Source of the DNA: an uncultured Bacillota bacterium
GTDB lineage: Bacteria; Bacillota; Clostridia; Oscillospirales; Oscillospiraceae
DNA length: 64,000 nucleotides
Reading direction: 5' to 3'
Assembly: GCA_947645675.1 (NCBI GenBank)
Contig: CANSDP010000002.1
Span: 1 to 64,000, forward strand
The position numbers were made by a program, and so were the translations under genes. Shown piece by piece: positions 1 to 7,663 of this stretch. The notes beneath the pieces are model-generated. The model was not told the origin of the DNA and did no database searches. It saw only the letters and a list, made by a program, of their open reading frames with translations. How positions within the stretch are numbered: the first letter of the stretch is position 1; each line of letters opens with the position of its first letter.

Positions 1-83
1 CGATGCTATTTTACCATATTTCTTCTCTTATTGCTATTTCGGAGAACTGCTCTAAATACGCCATATGGAGGAAAATAAAATGA
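1..83 (+). CDS. 3' end of an upstream gene (partial)
   Basis: Codons in phase with position 3 stay open from the window edge to a TGA at 81-83. That stop overlaps the ATG of the next gene (80-82) in an ATGA arrangement, which is typical of translationally coupled pairs. Only the last 26 or so residues are visible, ending in a basic WRKIK tail, so no family can be named. Since the next gene resembles small immunity-type proteins, this could be the C-terminus of a toxin-bearing protein; that is inference from position only. Confidence 0.35.
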   Translation, partial: MLFYHISSLIAISENCSKYAIWRKIK

Positions 84-382
84 GAATGATGGATTGTGTA
101 GAACTCATTGCCGAAAAACCAAAGTATGCAAAGGAAGGTGTTCACAAAGGGATGCAGGGGGTTATCTGGGAAGAGGAGTGTAAAGATGGCTGCTGGCTGG
201 TTCTTTTCCCTCAATATGGAGAAAAAGAAGATATCGCAGATATCTGTATTCAGGAAGAGGATTTAATCCAAATTCCAATCATGGATGCTAAGGTCAATGA
301 GAAAATCAAGGAGCAGTTTGACGGCTTGAATCAGAAAACAGCCGCAATTTCTGATGAAGATCATTCATGCTATTTGCTTTGA
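80..382 (+). CDS. Small acidic protein, immunity-like
   Basis: A 100-residue soluble acidic protein with no signal peptide or membrane segment. The start at 80 is preferred over an in-frame ATG at 65 because GGAGG at 67-71 sits 8 bases upstream. The N-terminus (MRMMDCVELIAEKPKYAKEG) and a central WLVLFPQYGEKEDIA stretch are reminiscent of small single-domain proteins (DUF4926-like) that often follow polymorphic toxin genes in Firmicutes. The ATGA overlap with the preceding frame supports coupling to it. Base composition is more AT-rich than the neighbours, suggesting an accessory origin. The function is unproven. Confidence 0.6.
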   Translation: MRMMDCVELIAEKPKYAKEGVHKGMQGVIWEEECKDGCWLVLFPQYGEKEDIADICIQEEDLIQIPIMDAKVNEKIKEQFDGLNQKTAAISDEDHSCYLL

Positions 383-424
383 CTCCAGGCAAAAGTGAAT
401 AGCGAAAGCGGGCACCTGCTCCAC

Positions 425-458
425 ACCGGAGCAGTATAAGCTTTGCTCCGGTATTTTT
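425..458 (+). terminator. Rho-independent terminator
   Basis: A 9-bp perfect stem (ACCGGAGCA / TGCTCCGGT), 10-base loop and T-run at 454-458, 40 bases after the stop of the immunity-like gene. Confidence 0.8.
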
Positions 459-469
459 ATCCATTCAAC

Positions 470-505
470 GGCCAGGGCCGCCAACAGATGTTGGCGGCCC
501 TGGCC
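470..505. terminator. 16-bp perfect palindrome between convergent genes
   Basis: Arms 470-485 and 490-505 are perfectly complementary with an AGAT loop. It lies downstream of the minus-strand nhaC operon. The T-run is poor on both strands, so it may act as a weak terminator or as a 3' RNA stabiliser. Confidence 0.5.
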
Positions 506-563
506 ATTTGGAGAGGGAACAGTAAAGAGGAACTCGGTTCCTTCAGTCGGGGAGCAGAGGGAT

Positions 564-1988
564 TCACTCCCGGCTGGCGCTGGCACGCTTCTCTTTGACG
601 AGCATCACATCGTCCTGATTGTAGATTCCAAACCCGGTCATAATGTAGATCGCGGCAAAGACCACACCCAGATAGGTGATCGGCGCGTACAGCACATATT
701 CAAAGGAGCTCACGCCCAATGTGCCCAGAATAAAGACGGAGATATTGCTCCACGGGACAATGGGGGAGAAGGCGGTGCCGGTGTCCTCCAGCATTCTGGA
801 GAGGTTTTTGCGGTGCAGGCCGTACTTGTCAAACATGGGAGCCAGGATGGGGCCCACAATGGAGAAGGTAACCAGATAGACGCCGACCAAAGAGGCCAGA
901 ACGAGGTGCAGGATGTAGCTGAATCCCAGCAGGGACTTGCGGCCCTTGGCATATTTTTGAATGGCGTCCAGCAAAACCTGGAACACTCCGGTGGTTTTCA
1001 GAGAGGAGCTGAACATAGCCGCTCCGATAATCAGCGCCACGGAGGACATCATATTCAGCAGGCCGCCCCGGTTGATCATGGAATCCACCAGCGACACGCC
1101 CGTGGAGGCGTTCATTCCGCTTGCCATAGCGGTCAGGACCTCTTTCAGCGTCCGGCCCTGGATCAGGACGGCCAGCACGTCCGCCAGCAGGATACCGACG
1201 CCAAACACCGGGATCGTCGGCTTCCGGAGGAAGATCAGAACCAGGACCACCACCGGGGGCAGAAGCAGCAGGGGATTCAGGCTGAAGCTTTCGCTCAGCG
1301 TCTGGAGGATCAGCTGATAGTTTTCGCTCTGGATATTGCCGCCCTGGAACCGCAGTCCCAAAATCACATACAGGACCAGGGACACCAGCAGACAGGGGAC
1401 GGTGGTGTACAGCATGGATTTGATGTGCTCGATAATATCCACGCCGGACACGTATGGGGCCATAATGGTCGTATCGGAGAGGGGGGAGAGCTTGTCACCG
1501 AAGATCGCGCCCACCACAATCGCGCCCGCGGCATAGGGAGCCGGGATACCCAGGCCCTCCGCCACGCCCATCAGGGCGACGCCGATGGTGCCCATCGTCC
1601 CCCAAGAGGTACCGGTCATCAGGGACATCAGGCTGCACAGAATGCAGGTAGCGGCCAGGAAAATGGGGGCGGGCAGCAGCTTCAGCCCGTAATACATGAG
1701 CAGCGGGACGGTTCCGGAGGTCATCCAGGACCCGATTAGGATACCCACAAACATCATAATCAGCATACCCATAAACATGGTCTTAAAGGTATCGCCGATA
1801 TCGGCCTCAAAGTCCTGCCAGGTGTACCCAAATGCCATGCCCAAAAAGACGGCGGCCAGGGAGGCCAGGATCAGGCTGACGCCGGGATTCGCTTTCAGGC
1901 CCGCCACGCAGTACAGCAGTACCGCCAGGGAGAGGACCAGGATCGCGATGGACTTGCCGGGGGATATGGTTTTTCTTGTTTCCTTCAT
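564..1988 (-). CDS. nhaC: NhaC-family Na+/H+ antiporter
   Basis: A 474-residue polytopic membrane protein of the NhaC/ArsB-like ion transporter superfamily, expected to exchange Na+ (or an organic acid cation pair) for H+ at the cytoplasmic membrane. Hydrophobic segments run through the chain. Conserved-looking stretches include GTSWGTMGTIGVALMG near residue 125 and GAIFGDKLSPLSDTT near 160, typical of NhaC. The start is supported by AAGGAGGAG 6-8 bases upstream. It is the last gene of a three-gene operon after M20 and DUF3604 genes, so the substrate could be a metabolite handled by those enzymes rather than Na+ alone; that part is inference. Confidence 0.88.
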   Translation of the reverse strand: MKETRKTISPGKSIAILVLSLAVLLYCVAGLKANPGVSLILASLAAVFLGMAFGYTWQDFEADIGDTFKTMFMGMLIMMFVGILIGSWMTSGTVPLLMYYGLKLLPAPIFLAATCILCSLMSLMTGTSWGTMGTIGVALMGVAEGLGIPAPYAAGAIVVGAIFGDKLSPLSDTTIMAPYVSGVDIIEHIKSMLYTTVPCLLVSLVLYVILGLRFQGGNIQSENYQLILQTLSESFSLNPLLLLPPVVVLVLIFLRKPTIPVFGVGILLADVLAVLIQGRTLKEVLTAMASGMNASTGVSLVDSMINRGGLLNMMSSVALIIGAAMFSSSLKTTGVFQVLLDAIQKYAKGRKSLLGFSYILHLVLASLVGVYLVTFSIVGPILAPMFDKYGLHRKNLSRMLEDTGTAFSPIVPWSNISVFILGTLGVSSFEYVLYAPITYLGVVFAAIYIMTGFGIYNQDDVMLVKEKRASASRE

Positions 1989-2016
1989 AAGGCTCCTCCT
2001 TTTTTACCGCGCACAA

Positions 2017-3981
2017 TCAACTAACCCAAATCGGGCTTGACCACGCCATTGCTTTGTCCTTCTGATGGACCCGCACATAGTAATACTGCCAGCCGTGCTC
2101 CGGCACGCCGCTGTCGGTAAAGGTGAAGGACAGCTCCGTTCCCGCTCCCATATGGCGGCAGACGGTATGGCCCATGGAGATGACCTCCACCCGGTCGATC
2201 TCGCCGGTGCCGGAGACCTTCACCGTCAGGACGCGCACCGGATTCTCCTCCAGGGAAATCTCCTGGCCCATACCCGCGCCGTTGAGGGAGACATCCAGAA
2301 GGATACGCTCCCCCGTCGTGGCGTATACCCGGCGGTTCCAGAGGGCGTCAAACACGCTCTCCAGGTCCAGCCGGTCCGCCAGGACGCAGGTCAGCCCGCC
2401 CCGGTAGCTCTCCAGGTCGGAGGGGAATACCCAGTGGGAGTAGCCCGGAGTCCCGGCGTGGCTGTCGCTTCCGGTGACAAAGCCCAGCCGGAAGCCCTTC
2501 TCCAGGGCGTACTGCACCGAGTGCTTTTCATAGACGGAGCCGCCGATGATCGGCCTCTCGCACCCCTCCCCCTCGGAGCTGCCCCAGGAGGAGTAGATCT
2601 CCACCAGCCGCTGGAACTGCCCGTCGTGGAGCTCCCAGCTGCCCAGCATCACCTTTTTTGCCGTGTGGTGGGGAACGGTGAGCGCCCGGACCTTCCGCTC
2701 CCTGAGCTGCTGCCAGAGCTCCTCGGGGCAGTAGCTGCCCGGGTCCACACACCGGCGGATGGGCTCGTCATAGGACTCATAATACACATTCCGGTCCCCT
2801 CCAAACTCCGGGTTGGGGGCGTCGTTGTGATACTCATAGCCCAGGATGGGGACAAAGCGCCCCGGCTCATAGAACTGCCGGTTGACCGACTGGATCTCCC
2901 GCCACTGGGCATCCGTCATGTAACAGCTCAGGGAGTTCATCGCGGTCTCGTTGTTGTTGGTGTAGCGTCCGGCGTCCGGGTCGGTCAGCGCGCAGAAATC
3001 CACCCGCGCCACCTCTCGGGCGTATTCATAGTAAGACCGGCCGCTGCCCCGGCCCCACTGGATTCCGGTATGCCCGTGGAGGTCGCCCCAGAAGCGCCTC
3101 GGCCCCTCCAGCCGGTCCGCCGCCACCCCCGGATTGCTCCAGGCCTCCCTCTCCCCGTCCGTGACCCTGACCCGCAGAGGGCCGGCCCTCCGTGGGAGGA
3201 TCGGGACCGTTTTCACTCCGCATTCCCAGGGCTCAAAGCTTCCCTCATAGATCAGCTCCTCCCCGTCATAGCACTTCACCGGCCCGGTATGCCCCGTGAC
3301 CGGGTTATGGAACCGGTCCACCGCCAGCACCGCCAGCTCAGCCGGAACGCCCTTCTCCAGGTCAGAGGGGAGGATCGCCTCAAAGGCGGCGGCCGGGCCG
3401 GGACGGAGGGTCATGATCGGGGGGCTGCTGGTCAGATAATATCCGCTGTAGGGGGCCGCCAGGGTGCCCCGCTGGTCGGTGGCCGCGTCAAACTGCACCG
3501 GCCCCGCCACCCGGCAGGTCCGGCCCGCCGCCTGGGGGTGATAGCCGGTGTCCCCATAGGTCAGGACCACCTGGTCCCCCCGCTCCAGGTCGTGCCCCAG
3601 CACCCGCACCCACACATGGGTGCCCACATGCTCACACACGTTTTCTGTCTTTTGCCGGTCCGGCCCCCGCTTCCACCAGTCATTTTCCACCAGGAAGGTG
3701 TGGACTGAGGCGTTCTTCCGGCTGGTTTTCGCGGTGGTGTACCCCGGATAAATGGGCATGTCGATCTGCGGCCGGAGAAAGCCGAAGGGGATGGTAAACC
3801 GGATCACGCCGCCGGTATAGATGGTGTCCTCCCCCACGGTATAGGTCACGGTCACCGTGATATCGGTCCCAACGGGGGCCTCAGCCGGCGACACAGAGAC
3901 GGAGCCGTTGGTCTGCCTGATCTGCTCCATCCCGTTCCACATGATCTGGACCTCATTGTAATAGTTCAGTCTCTTGTCCAT
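2017..3981 (-). CDS. DUF3604 domain protein (PHP-like)
   Basis: A 654-residue protein without a signal peptide. The N-terminal ~280 residues look like beta-rich domains. The C-terminal part carries DUF3604 signatures resembling PHP metal-dependent phosphoesterases: RRFWGDLHGHTGIQWGRG near 290-305, ALTDPD near 330, GYEYHND near 395, VPHHT near 435 and SDSHAG near 505. The His/Asp-rich motifs suggest a metal-bound hydrolase, but the family's substrate is unknown. The start ATG lies 29 bases inside the end of the M20 gene and follows GGAG/GAGG, consistent with translational coupling. The downstream partner is nhaC. Confidence 0.85.
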   Translation of the reverse strand: MDKRLNYYNEVQIMWNGMEQIRQTNGSVSVSPAEAPVGTDITVTVTYTVGEDTIYTGGVIRFTIPFGFLRPQIDMPIYPGYTTAKTSRKNASVHTFLVENDWWKRGPDRQKTENVCEHVGTHVWVRVLGHDLERGDQVVLTYGDTGYHPQAAGRTCRVAGPVQFDAATDQRGTLAAPYSGYYLTSSPPIMTLRPGPAAAFEAILPSDLEKGVPAELAVLAVDRFHNPVTGHTGPVKCYDGEELIYEGSFEPWECGVKTVPILPRRAGPLRVRVTDGEREAWSNPGVAADRLEGPRRFWGDLHGHTGIQWGRGSGRSYYEYAREVARVDFCALTDPDAGRYTNNNETAMNSLSCYMTDAQWREIQSVNRQFYEPGRFVPILGYEYHNDAPNPEFGGDRNVYYESYDEPIRRCVDPGSYCPEELWQQLRERKVRALTVPHHTAKKVMLGSWELHDGQFQRLVEIYSSWGSSEGEGCERPIIGGSVYEKHSVQYALEKGFRLGFVTGSDSHAGTPGYSHWVFPSDLESYRGGLTCVLADRLDLESVFDALWNRRVYATTGERILLDVSLNGAGMGQEISLEENPVRVLTVKVSGTGEIDRVEVISMGHTVCRHMGAGTELSFTFTDSGVPEHGWQYYYVRVHQKDKAMAWSSPIWVS

Positions 3982-5170
3982 GAATACCTCTCATCTCCTT
4001 TAAATAGTCCACTGTAAACTGTACGCAGAGGGCCGTTCCATAGCGCAAAACGCCCTCGTCCACGGTAAATTTGCTGCTGTAGTTATTTTCCACATACCCC
4101 AGCTGACGGTTTGTGCAGCCCAGGTTCACATAGACACAGGGGGCGTGACCGCCGTAGCAGGCGAAGTCCTCGCTGGACATCACCGGCGGCATGCCGGTCA
4201 GCACGTCTCCAGCCGGGCGCAGGCGCTCCGCGGCCCGGGCCGCGATCCGGCTGAGGGCCTTGTCGTTGACCAGCGGCGGGAGCATATAGTGGTACTCCAG
4301 CCGCGCGCCGCACCCGTGGGCCGCAGCGGAATGCTCGATGATGTTCCGCAGCTCCCCCTCGATCTTCTCCCGGATCTCCGCCGAGTGGGTTCTGACGGTG
4401 CCCTCCATCCGCACATGGCCGGCGATGATATTCCGCTGGGTTCCCCCCTGTATGGTCCCGATGGTCACCGCCAGGGGATACAGCGGGTTGCTGTTTCTCG
4501 ACACATAGCTCTGCACGTCGAAGATCACCCCGGCCGCGGCCACGATGGCGTCCTTGCCCAGGTGGGGCAGGCTGCCATAGGCGCTTCTGCCAAAAATTTC
4601 TATGGAAAATTTGTCGGCGCTGGCCATTCGGTGGCCGGGCGTCACATCGGTCTGGAAGGCCTCCAGTCCACCGTACACATGGGAGGCGTAAACCGCGTCC
4701 ACCCCGTCCATAATTCCCCGGCGGATATACTCCAGCGCCCCTTGGGCCGACTCCTCCGCCCCCTGAAAGAGAAGCCTCACGTCCCCCTCCAGCTCGTCCC
4801 GCAGCCGGTATAGAATCCGGGCCGCGCCCAGCATCATGGCGATATGGCAGTCCCGCCCGGTGGCGTGCATCAGCCCCCGGTTGACGCTGGCGAAGGGAAG
4901 CCCTGTCTCCTCCCGGAGGATGACGCCGTCAATGTCCGCCCGGAGGAGGAGGGTCTTGCTGCCGGGGCCCCGCTTTCCCCCTCGGATCTCACAGTACACC
5001 CCGGAGATGTCCTCAAAGCGCGCCGGCTCCAGCCCGATGTCCCGTAGCCGCTCCTCTATGGCGATGGTCGTCTGCACCTCCTCCCAGGCCACCTCGGGGT
5101 ATTGATGAAACCAGCGTCTCTGCTCAATCACATACGCTTCGCATTCGTCCGCCAGCCGATTAACATCCAT
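3953..5170 (-). CDS. M20 family amidohydrolase homologue
   Basis: A 405-residue cytoplasmic protein of the M20D (hippurate/IAA-amino acid hydrolase) type, first gene of the operon. AAGGAGTG precedes the ATG by 8 bases. The fold is clear: LLLRADIDGV near 72, FQGAEE at 135-140, ASHVYG around His164, SEDFACY near 340. The usual MHACGHDGH motif here reads MHATGRDCH (101-109), so the metal-ligand Cys and His are Thr104 and Arg106. The C-terminal region that usually carries the last His reads NNYSSKF. The gene may encode an enzyme with altered metal binding, or one that has lost canonical activity. It overlaps DUF3604. Confidence 0.85.
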   Translation of the reverse strand: MDVNRLADECEAYVIEQRRWFHQYPEVAWEEVQTTIAIEERLRDIGLEPARFEDISGVYCEIRGGKRGPGSKTLLLRADIDGVILREETGLPFASVNRGLMHATGRDCHIAMMLGAARILYRLRDELEGDVRLLFQGAEESAQGALEYIRRGIMDGVDAVYASHVYGGLEAFQTDVTPGHRMASADKFSIEIFGRSAYGSLPHLGKDAIVAAAGVIFDVQSYVSRNSNPLYPLAVTIGTIQGGTQRNIIAGHVRMEGTVRTHSAEIREKIEGELRNIIEHSAAAHGCGARLEYHYMLPPLVNDKALSRIAARAAERLRPAGDVLTGMPPVMSSEDFACYGGHAPCVYVNLGCTNRQLGYVENNYSSKFTVDEGVLRYGTALCVQFTVDYLKEMRGIHGQETELLQ

Positions 5171-5222
5171 ATCTGATACACTCCTTGCTTACTGTGCTGA
5201 AGTATACACCTTTTTTCTCCGT

Positions 5223-5273
5223 TTGTATAATACCGTGTTCATATATGGGGTATAAGATTTCGCTATTATACAA
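5223..5273. promoter_or_regulatory. Divergent promoter region with inverted repeat
   Basis: A perfect 10-bp inverted repeat (TTGTATAATA at 5223-5232, TATTATACAA at 5264-5273) lies between the divergent M20 operon and the LysR gene. Within it, a minus-strand promoter can be drawn as TTATAC-17-TATTAT, and the plus strand has TTATAC-17-TATAAT ending just downstream. This is the expected position for LysR-type operators. The binding itself is inferred. Confidence 0.55.
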
Positions 5274-5348
5274 CGGGCTGATTTAATGTATAATAAAGCT
5301 CAGAAAGTTGTAGGCCGCGCACCTGTCTCAAAGGATGGCGAACTTACC

Positions 5349-6233
5349 ATGACATTAAGGCACCTCAAAATATTCATTGCAGTCTGTGACACCGGAAGCA
5401 TGACCGCCGCCGCGAAGGAGCTGTTTATCGCCCAGCCGGCTGTCAGCTTCGCGATTGCGGAGATGGAGAATTACTATGGGCACAAGGTGTTCAACCGCGT
5501 CTCCAACCGCCTGTATATCACGGAGGTAGGCAAGGTCCTTCTCCGCCACGCCCGGCAGATTGCCGCTCAGTTTGACGATATGGAGGCGGAGGTTCGGAAC
5601 TGGAACAGCGAGGAGATCCTGCGGGTGGGCAGCAGCGTGAGCGTCAGCAGCGCCTTCCTGCCCGGGCGGATCAAGGCCTTTCAGGGGGAGCACCCCGGTG
5701 TGACGGTTCAGGTGTCGGTTAAAAACTCGGCGGAGATCGAGCAGATGGTTGTAAACGACCAGCTGGACATGGCGCTGATCGACGGCCCCATCATCAACCG
5801 GCTGATCGCCTGCCATAAGGTGGGGGCCAGCGGCATGGTTTTCATCTGCCCGCCGGAGCACCCCTGGTCGGGCGGTACCATAGAGATGTCCGACCTGAAT
5901 AATTGCAGCTTTATCGTGCGGGAGCGGGAGTCCATGGAGCGCCGGCTTTTGGAGAAGCTGTTTCAGCACAACAAGATCAAGGTCAACGTGGTGTGGCAGA
6001 GCATCAGCATCGACGCGATCCTGAACGCGGTGGCCTCCGGTCTGGGCGTCGCCGTGGTGTCCGGTGTGTTTGCCGAGGAGCGCCTGCGGGCCGGGGCGGT
6101 CGGCCAATTCCATGTGCGGGGGGTGCGTCTAAGCCGTGAGAGCTTTATCATTTATCAGCAAAACAAGGCCTTGGACGACCTGGAGCAGGATTTTTTAAGG
6201 CTGTGCGTCGGCCCCTTTCACCCGCTCTCATGA
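5349..6233 (+). CDS. LysR-family transcriptional regulator
   Basis: A 294-residue LTTR. The N-terminal winged helix (MTLRHLKIFIAVCDTGSMTA, AAKELFIAQPAVSFAI) is followed by a periplasmic-binding-like effector domain from about residue 90. The start at 5349 is chosen over an upstream in-frame ATG at 5286 because LTTRs begin right before the RHLKIF helix and AAGGATGG lies about 9 bases upstream. It is transcribed divergently from the M20-DUF3604-NhaC operon, so it probably controls that operon and itself in response to a related metabolite. The inducer is unknown. Confidence 0.9.
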   Translation: MTLRHLKIFIAVCDTGSMTAAAKELFIAQPAVSFAIAEMENYYGHKVFNRVSNRLYITEVGKVLLRHARQIAAQFDDMEAEVRNWNSEEILRVGSSVSVSSAFLPGRIKAFQGEHPGVTVQVSVKNSAEIEQMVVNDQLDMALIDGPIINRLIACHKVGASGMVFICPPEHPWSGGTIEMSDLNNCSFIVRERESMERRLLEKLFQHNKIKVNVVWQSISIDAILNAVASGLGVAVVSGVFAEERLRAGAVGQFHVRGVRLSRESFIIYQQNKALDDLEQDFLRLCVGPFHPLS

Positions 6234-6252
6234 TCTCCCTCCCTACCCCTCC

Positions 6253-6290
6253 CCCCTGGCGCGGTTCTTCCGCGTCAGGGGCCTTGCTTT
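6253..6290 (+). terminator. Terminator after LysR
   Basis: A 12-bp stem (CCCCTGGCGCGG / CCGCGTCAGGGG, one wobble), five-base loop, followed by a T-rich CCTTGCTTT tail. Confidence 0.7.
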
Positions 6291-6354
6291 GGCCAGAGAT
6301 TTTACAGATTATTCATCTGTTTTGTGGTATGCTATTGAAAAAGGGGCGATGAAC

Positions 6355-7509
6355 ATGACCAACAAACAACTCACATGGCGGCAGCGGGGAGAGCTCTGGC
6401 TGCGTCTGGGCCTGCGGCTGGCGCTGATGGCTCTGGGGGTGTGGCTTCTGGCCCGTTTCGGGCGGCGGACCCTCTCCCTGTTCGCCCCCTTCCTCTTCGC
6501 CCTGGTGGCCGCCGTCCTGCTCAACCCCCTGATTAAGCGCCTGCAAAGGCTTTTGGGCTGGAACCGGCAGCTACTGTCCGCCCTGGTGCTGCTCCTGCTC
6601 TTCGGGCTTCTGGGGGGTGGGCTGGCCCTGCTGGTCTACGCCGCCGCCGGACAGCTGGTCTCTCTGGCGCAGAACTGGAGCGTCCTGGTGGACAGCCTCC
6701 AGGCCGCTATGGACCAGCTGGAGGCCCTCTTCGCCCGCTTCCTCACCCTGGTGCCCCCTCAGATCACCGAGCTTGTGGAGCGGACCGGAGACCAGCTGTT
6801 CCAGTGGCTGTCCGACGTGGCTCCCGCCGTTCTGGCCGACCTGGGCCGGGAGGCCGGGGAGAAGGCCATGGGCCTGCCCTCCTTCCTGGTGGCCCTGGTC
6901 ATCTTCGTCATGGCCACCTTCCTCCTCACCGCCGACTACCCCTACCTCCGCAGCCGGGCCGTCCAGCACCTGGACGAGGGGCCGCTCCGCTTCCTGGACC
7001 AGGTGCGCGCCACCGCTCTGGGGGCCTTTGGAGGGTATCTCAAGGCGGAATTTCTTCTGTCGGTGGGGGTATTCTTCATCCTGTTCACCGGCTTTTTCCT
7101 CACCGGACAGCCCTACGGCCTGCTGCTGGCCCTGGGTCTGGCGGTAATGGACTTCATCCCCATCATCGGGGCGGGCACCGTTATGGTCCCCTGGGCCTTC
7201 ATCGCCCTGTTCACCGGCGACCTGCCCTCCGCCGTGGAGCTGATGGCCATCTGGGGGGTGATCGCCCTGTTCCGCCGGGTGATGGAGCCCAAGTTCGTGG
7301 GTGACCAGACCGGACTGTCCCCGCTGCTGTCCCTGGTGTCCATCTATGTGGGCATGAAGCTGGCGGGGGTGGCCGGCATGATTCTGGGGCCGGTGATCCT
7401 GCTGGTGATCCTCAATCTGGCCGGGATGGGCATGCTCCGGGGCCTGCGGCTGGACCTGGAGGAGGCCGCCCGGGATATCGCCGCCATCTTGAGCGAAAGG
7501 CCCGGCTGA
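6355..7509 (+). CDS. ytvI: YtvI-type AI-2E family permease
   Basis: A 384-residue membrane protein of the AI-2E/PerM superfamily, best matching the sporulation integral membrane protein YtvI. About seven to eight hydrophobic segments are visible, with a long central soluble stretch around residues 95-170, and the conserved GLAVMDFIPIIGAGTVMVPW near 270 followed by RRVMEPKFVGDQTGLSPLLS, characteristic of the family. The start at 6355 is favoured over 6349 because AAAAGGGG then lies 8 bases upstream. YtvI is known from sporulating Firmicutes; its transported substrate, if any, is not established. Confidence 0.85.
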   Translation: MTNKQLTWRQRGELWLRLGLRLALMALGVWLLARFGRRTLSLFAPFLFALVAAVLLNPLIKRLQRLLGWNRQLLSALVLLLLFGLLGGGLALLVYAAAGQLVSLAQNWSVLVDSLQAAMDQLEALFARFLTLVPPQITELVERTGDQLFQWLSDVAPAVLADLGREAGEKAMGLPSFLVALVIFVMATFLLTADYPYLRSRAVQHLDEGPLRFLDQVRATALGAFGGYLKAEFLLSVGVFFILFTGFFLTGQPYGLLLALGLAVMDFIPIIGAGTVMVPWAFIALFTGDLPSAVELMAIWGVIALFRRVMEPKFVGDQTGLSPLLSLVSIYVGMKLAGVAGMILGPVILLVILNLAGMGMLRGLRLDLEEAARDIAAILSERPG

Positions 7510-7663
7510 CCTCCGGCGGCTGTTCATAAATTCCTCAAATTTCTCTGGTATAATTCAAAAATATATTTGTTTTTCTTCATGCTTTTTTCATATTTTGGAG
7601 TTATGATAGGCACAGCTCAAGGGAACACCTAACATAAATCCGTTTCGGAAGGAGCGTTTCACT

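Noticed and set aside
2065-3708. Plus-strand open frame of 547 codons opposite the DUF3604 gene
   Set aside because: No start signal or domain; mirror of a real gene.
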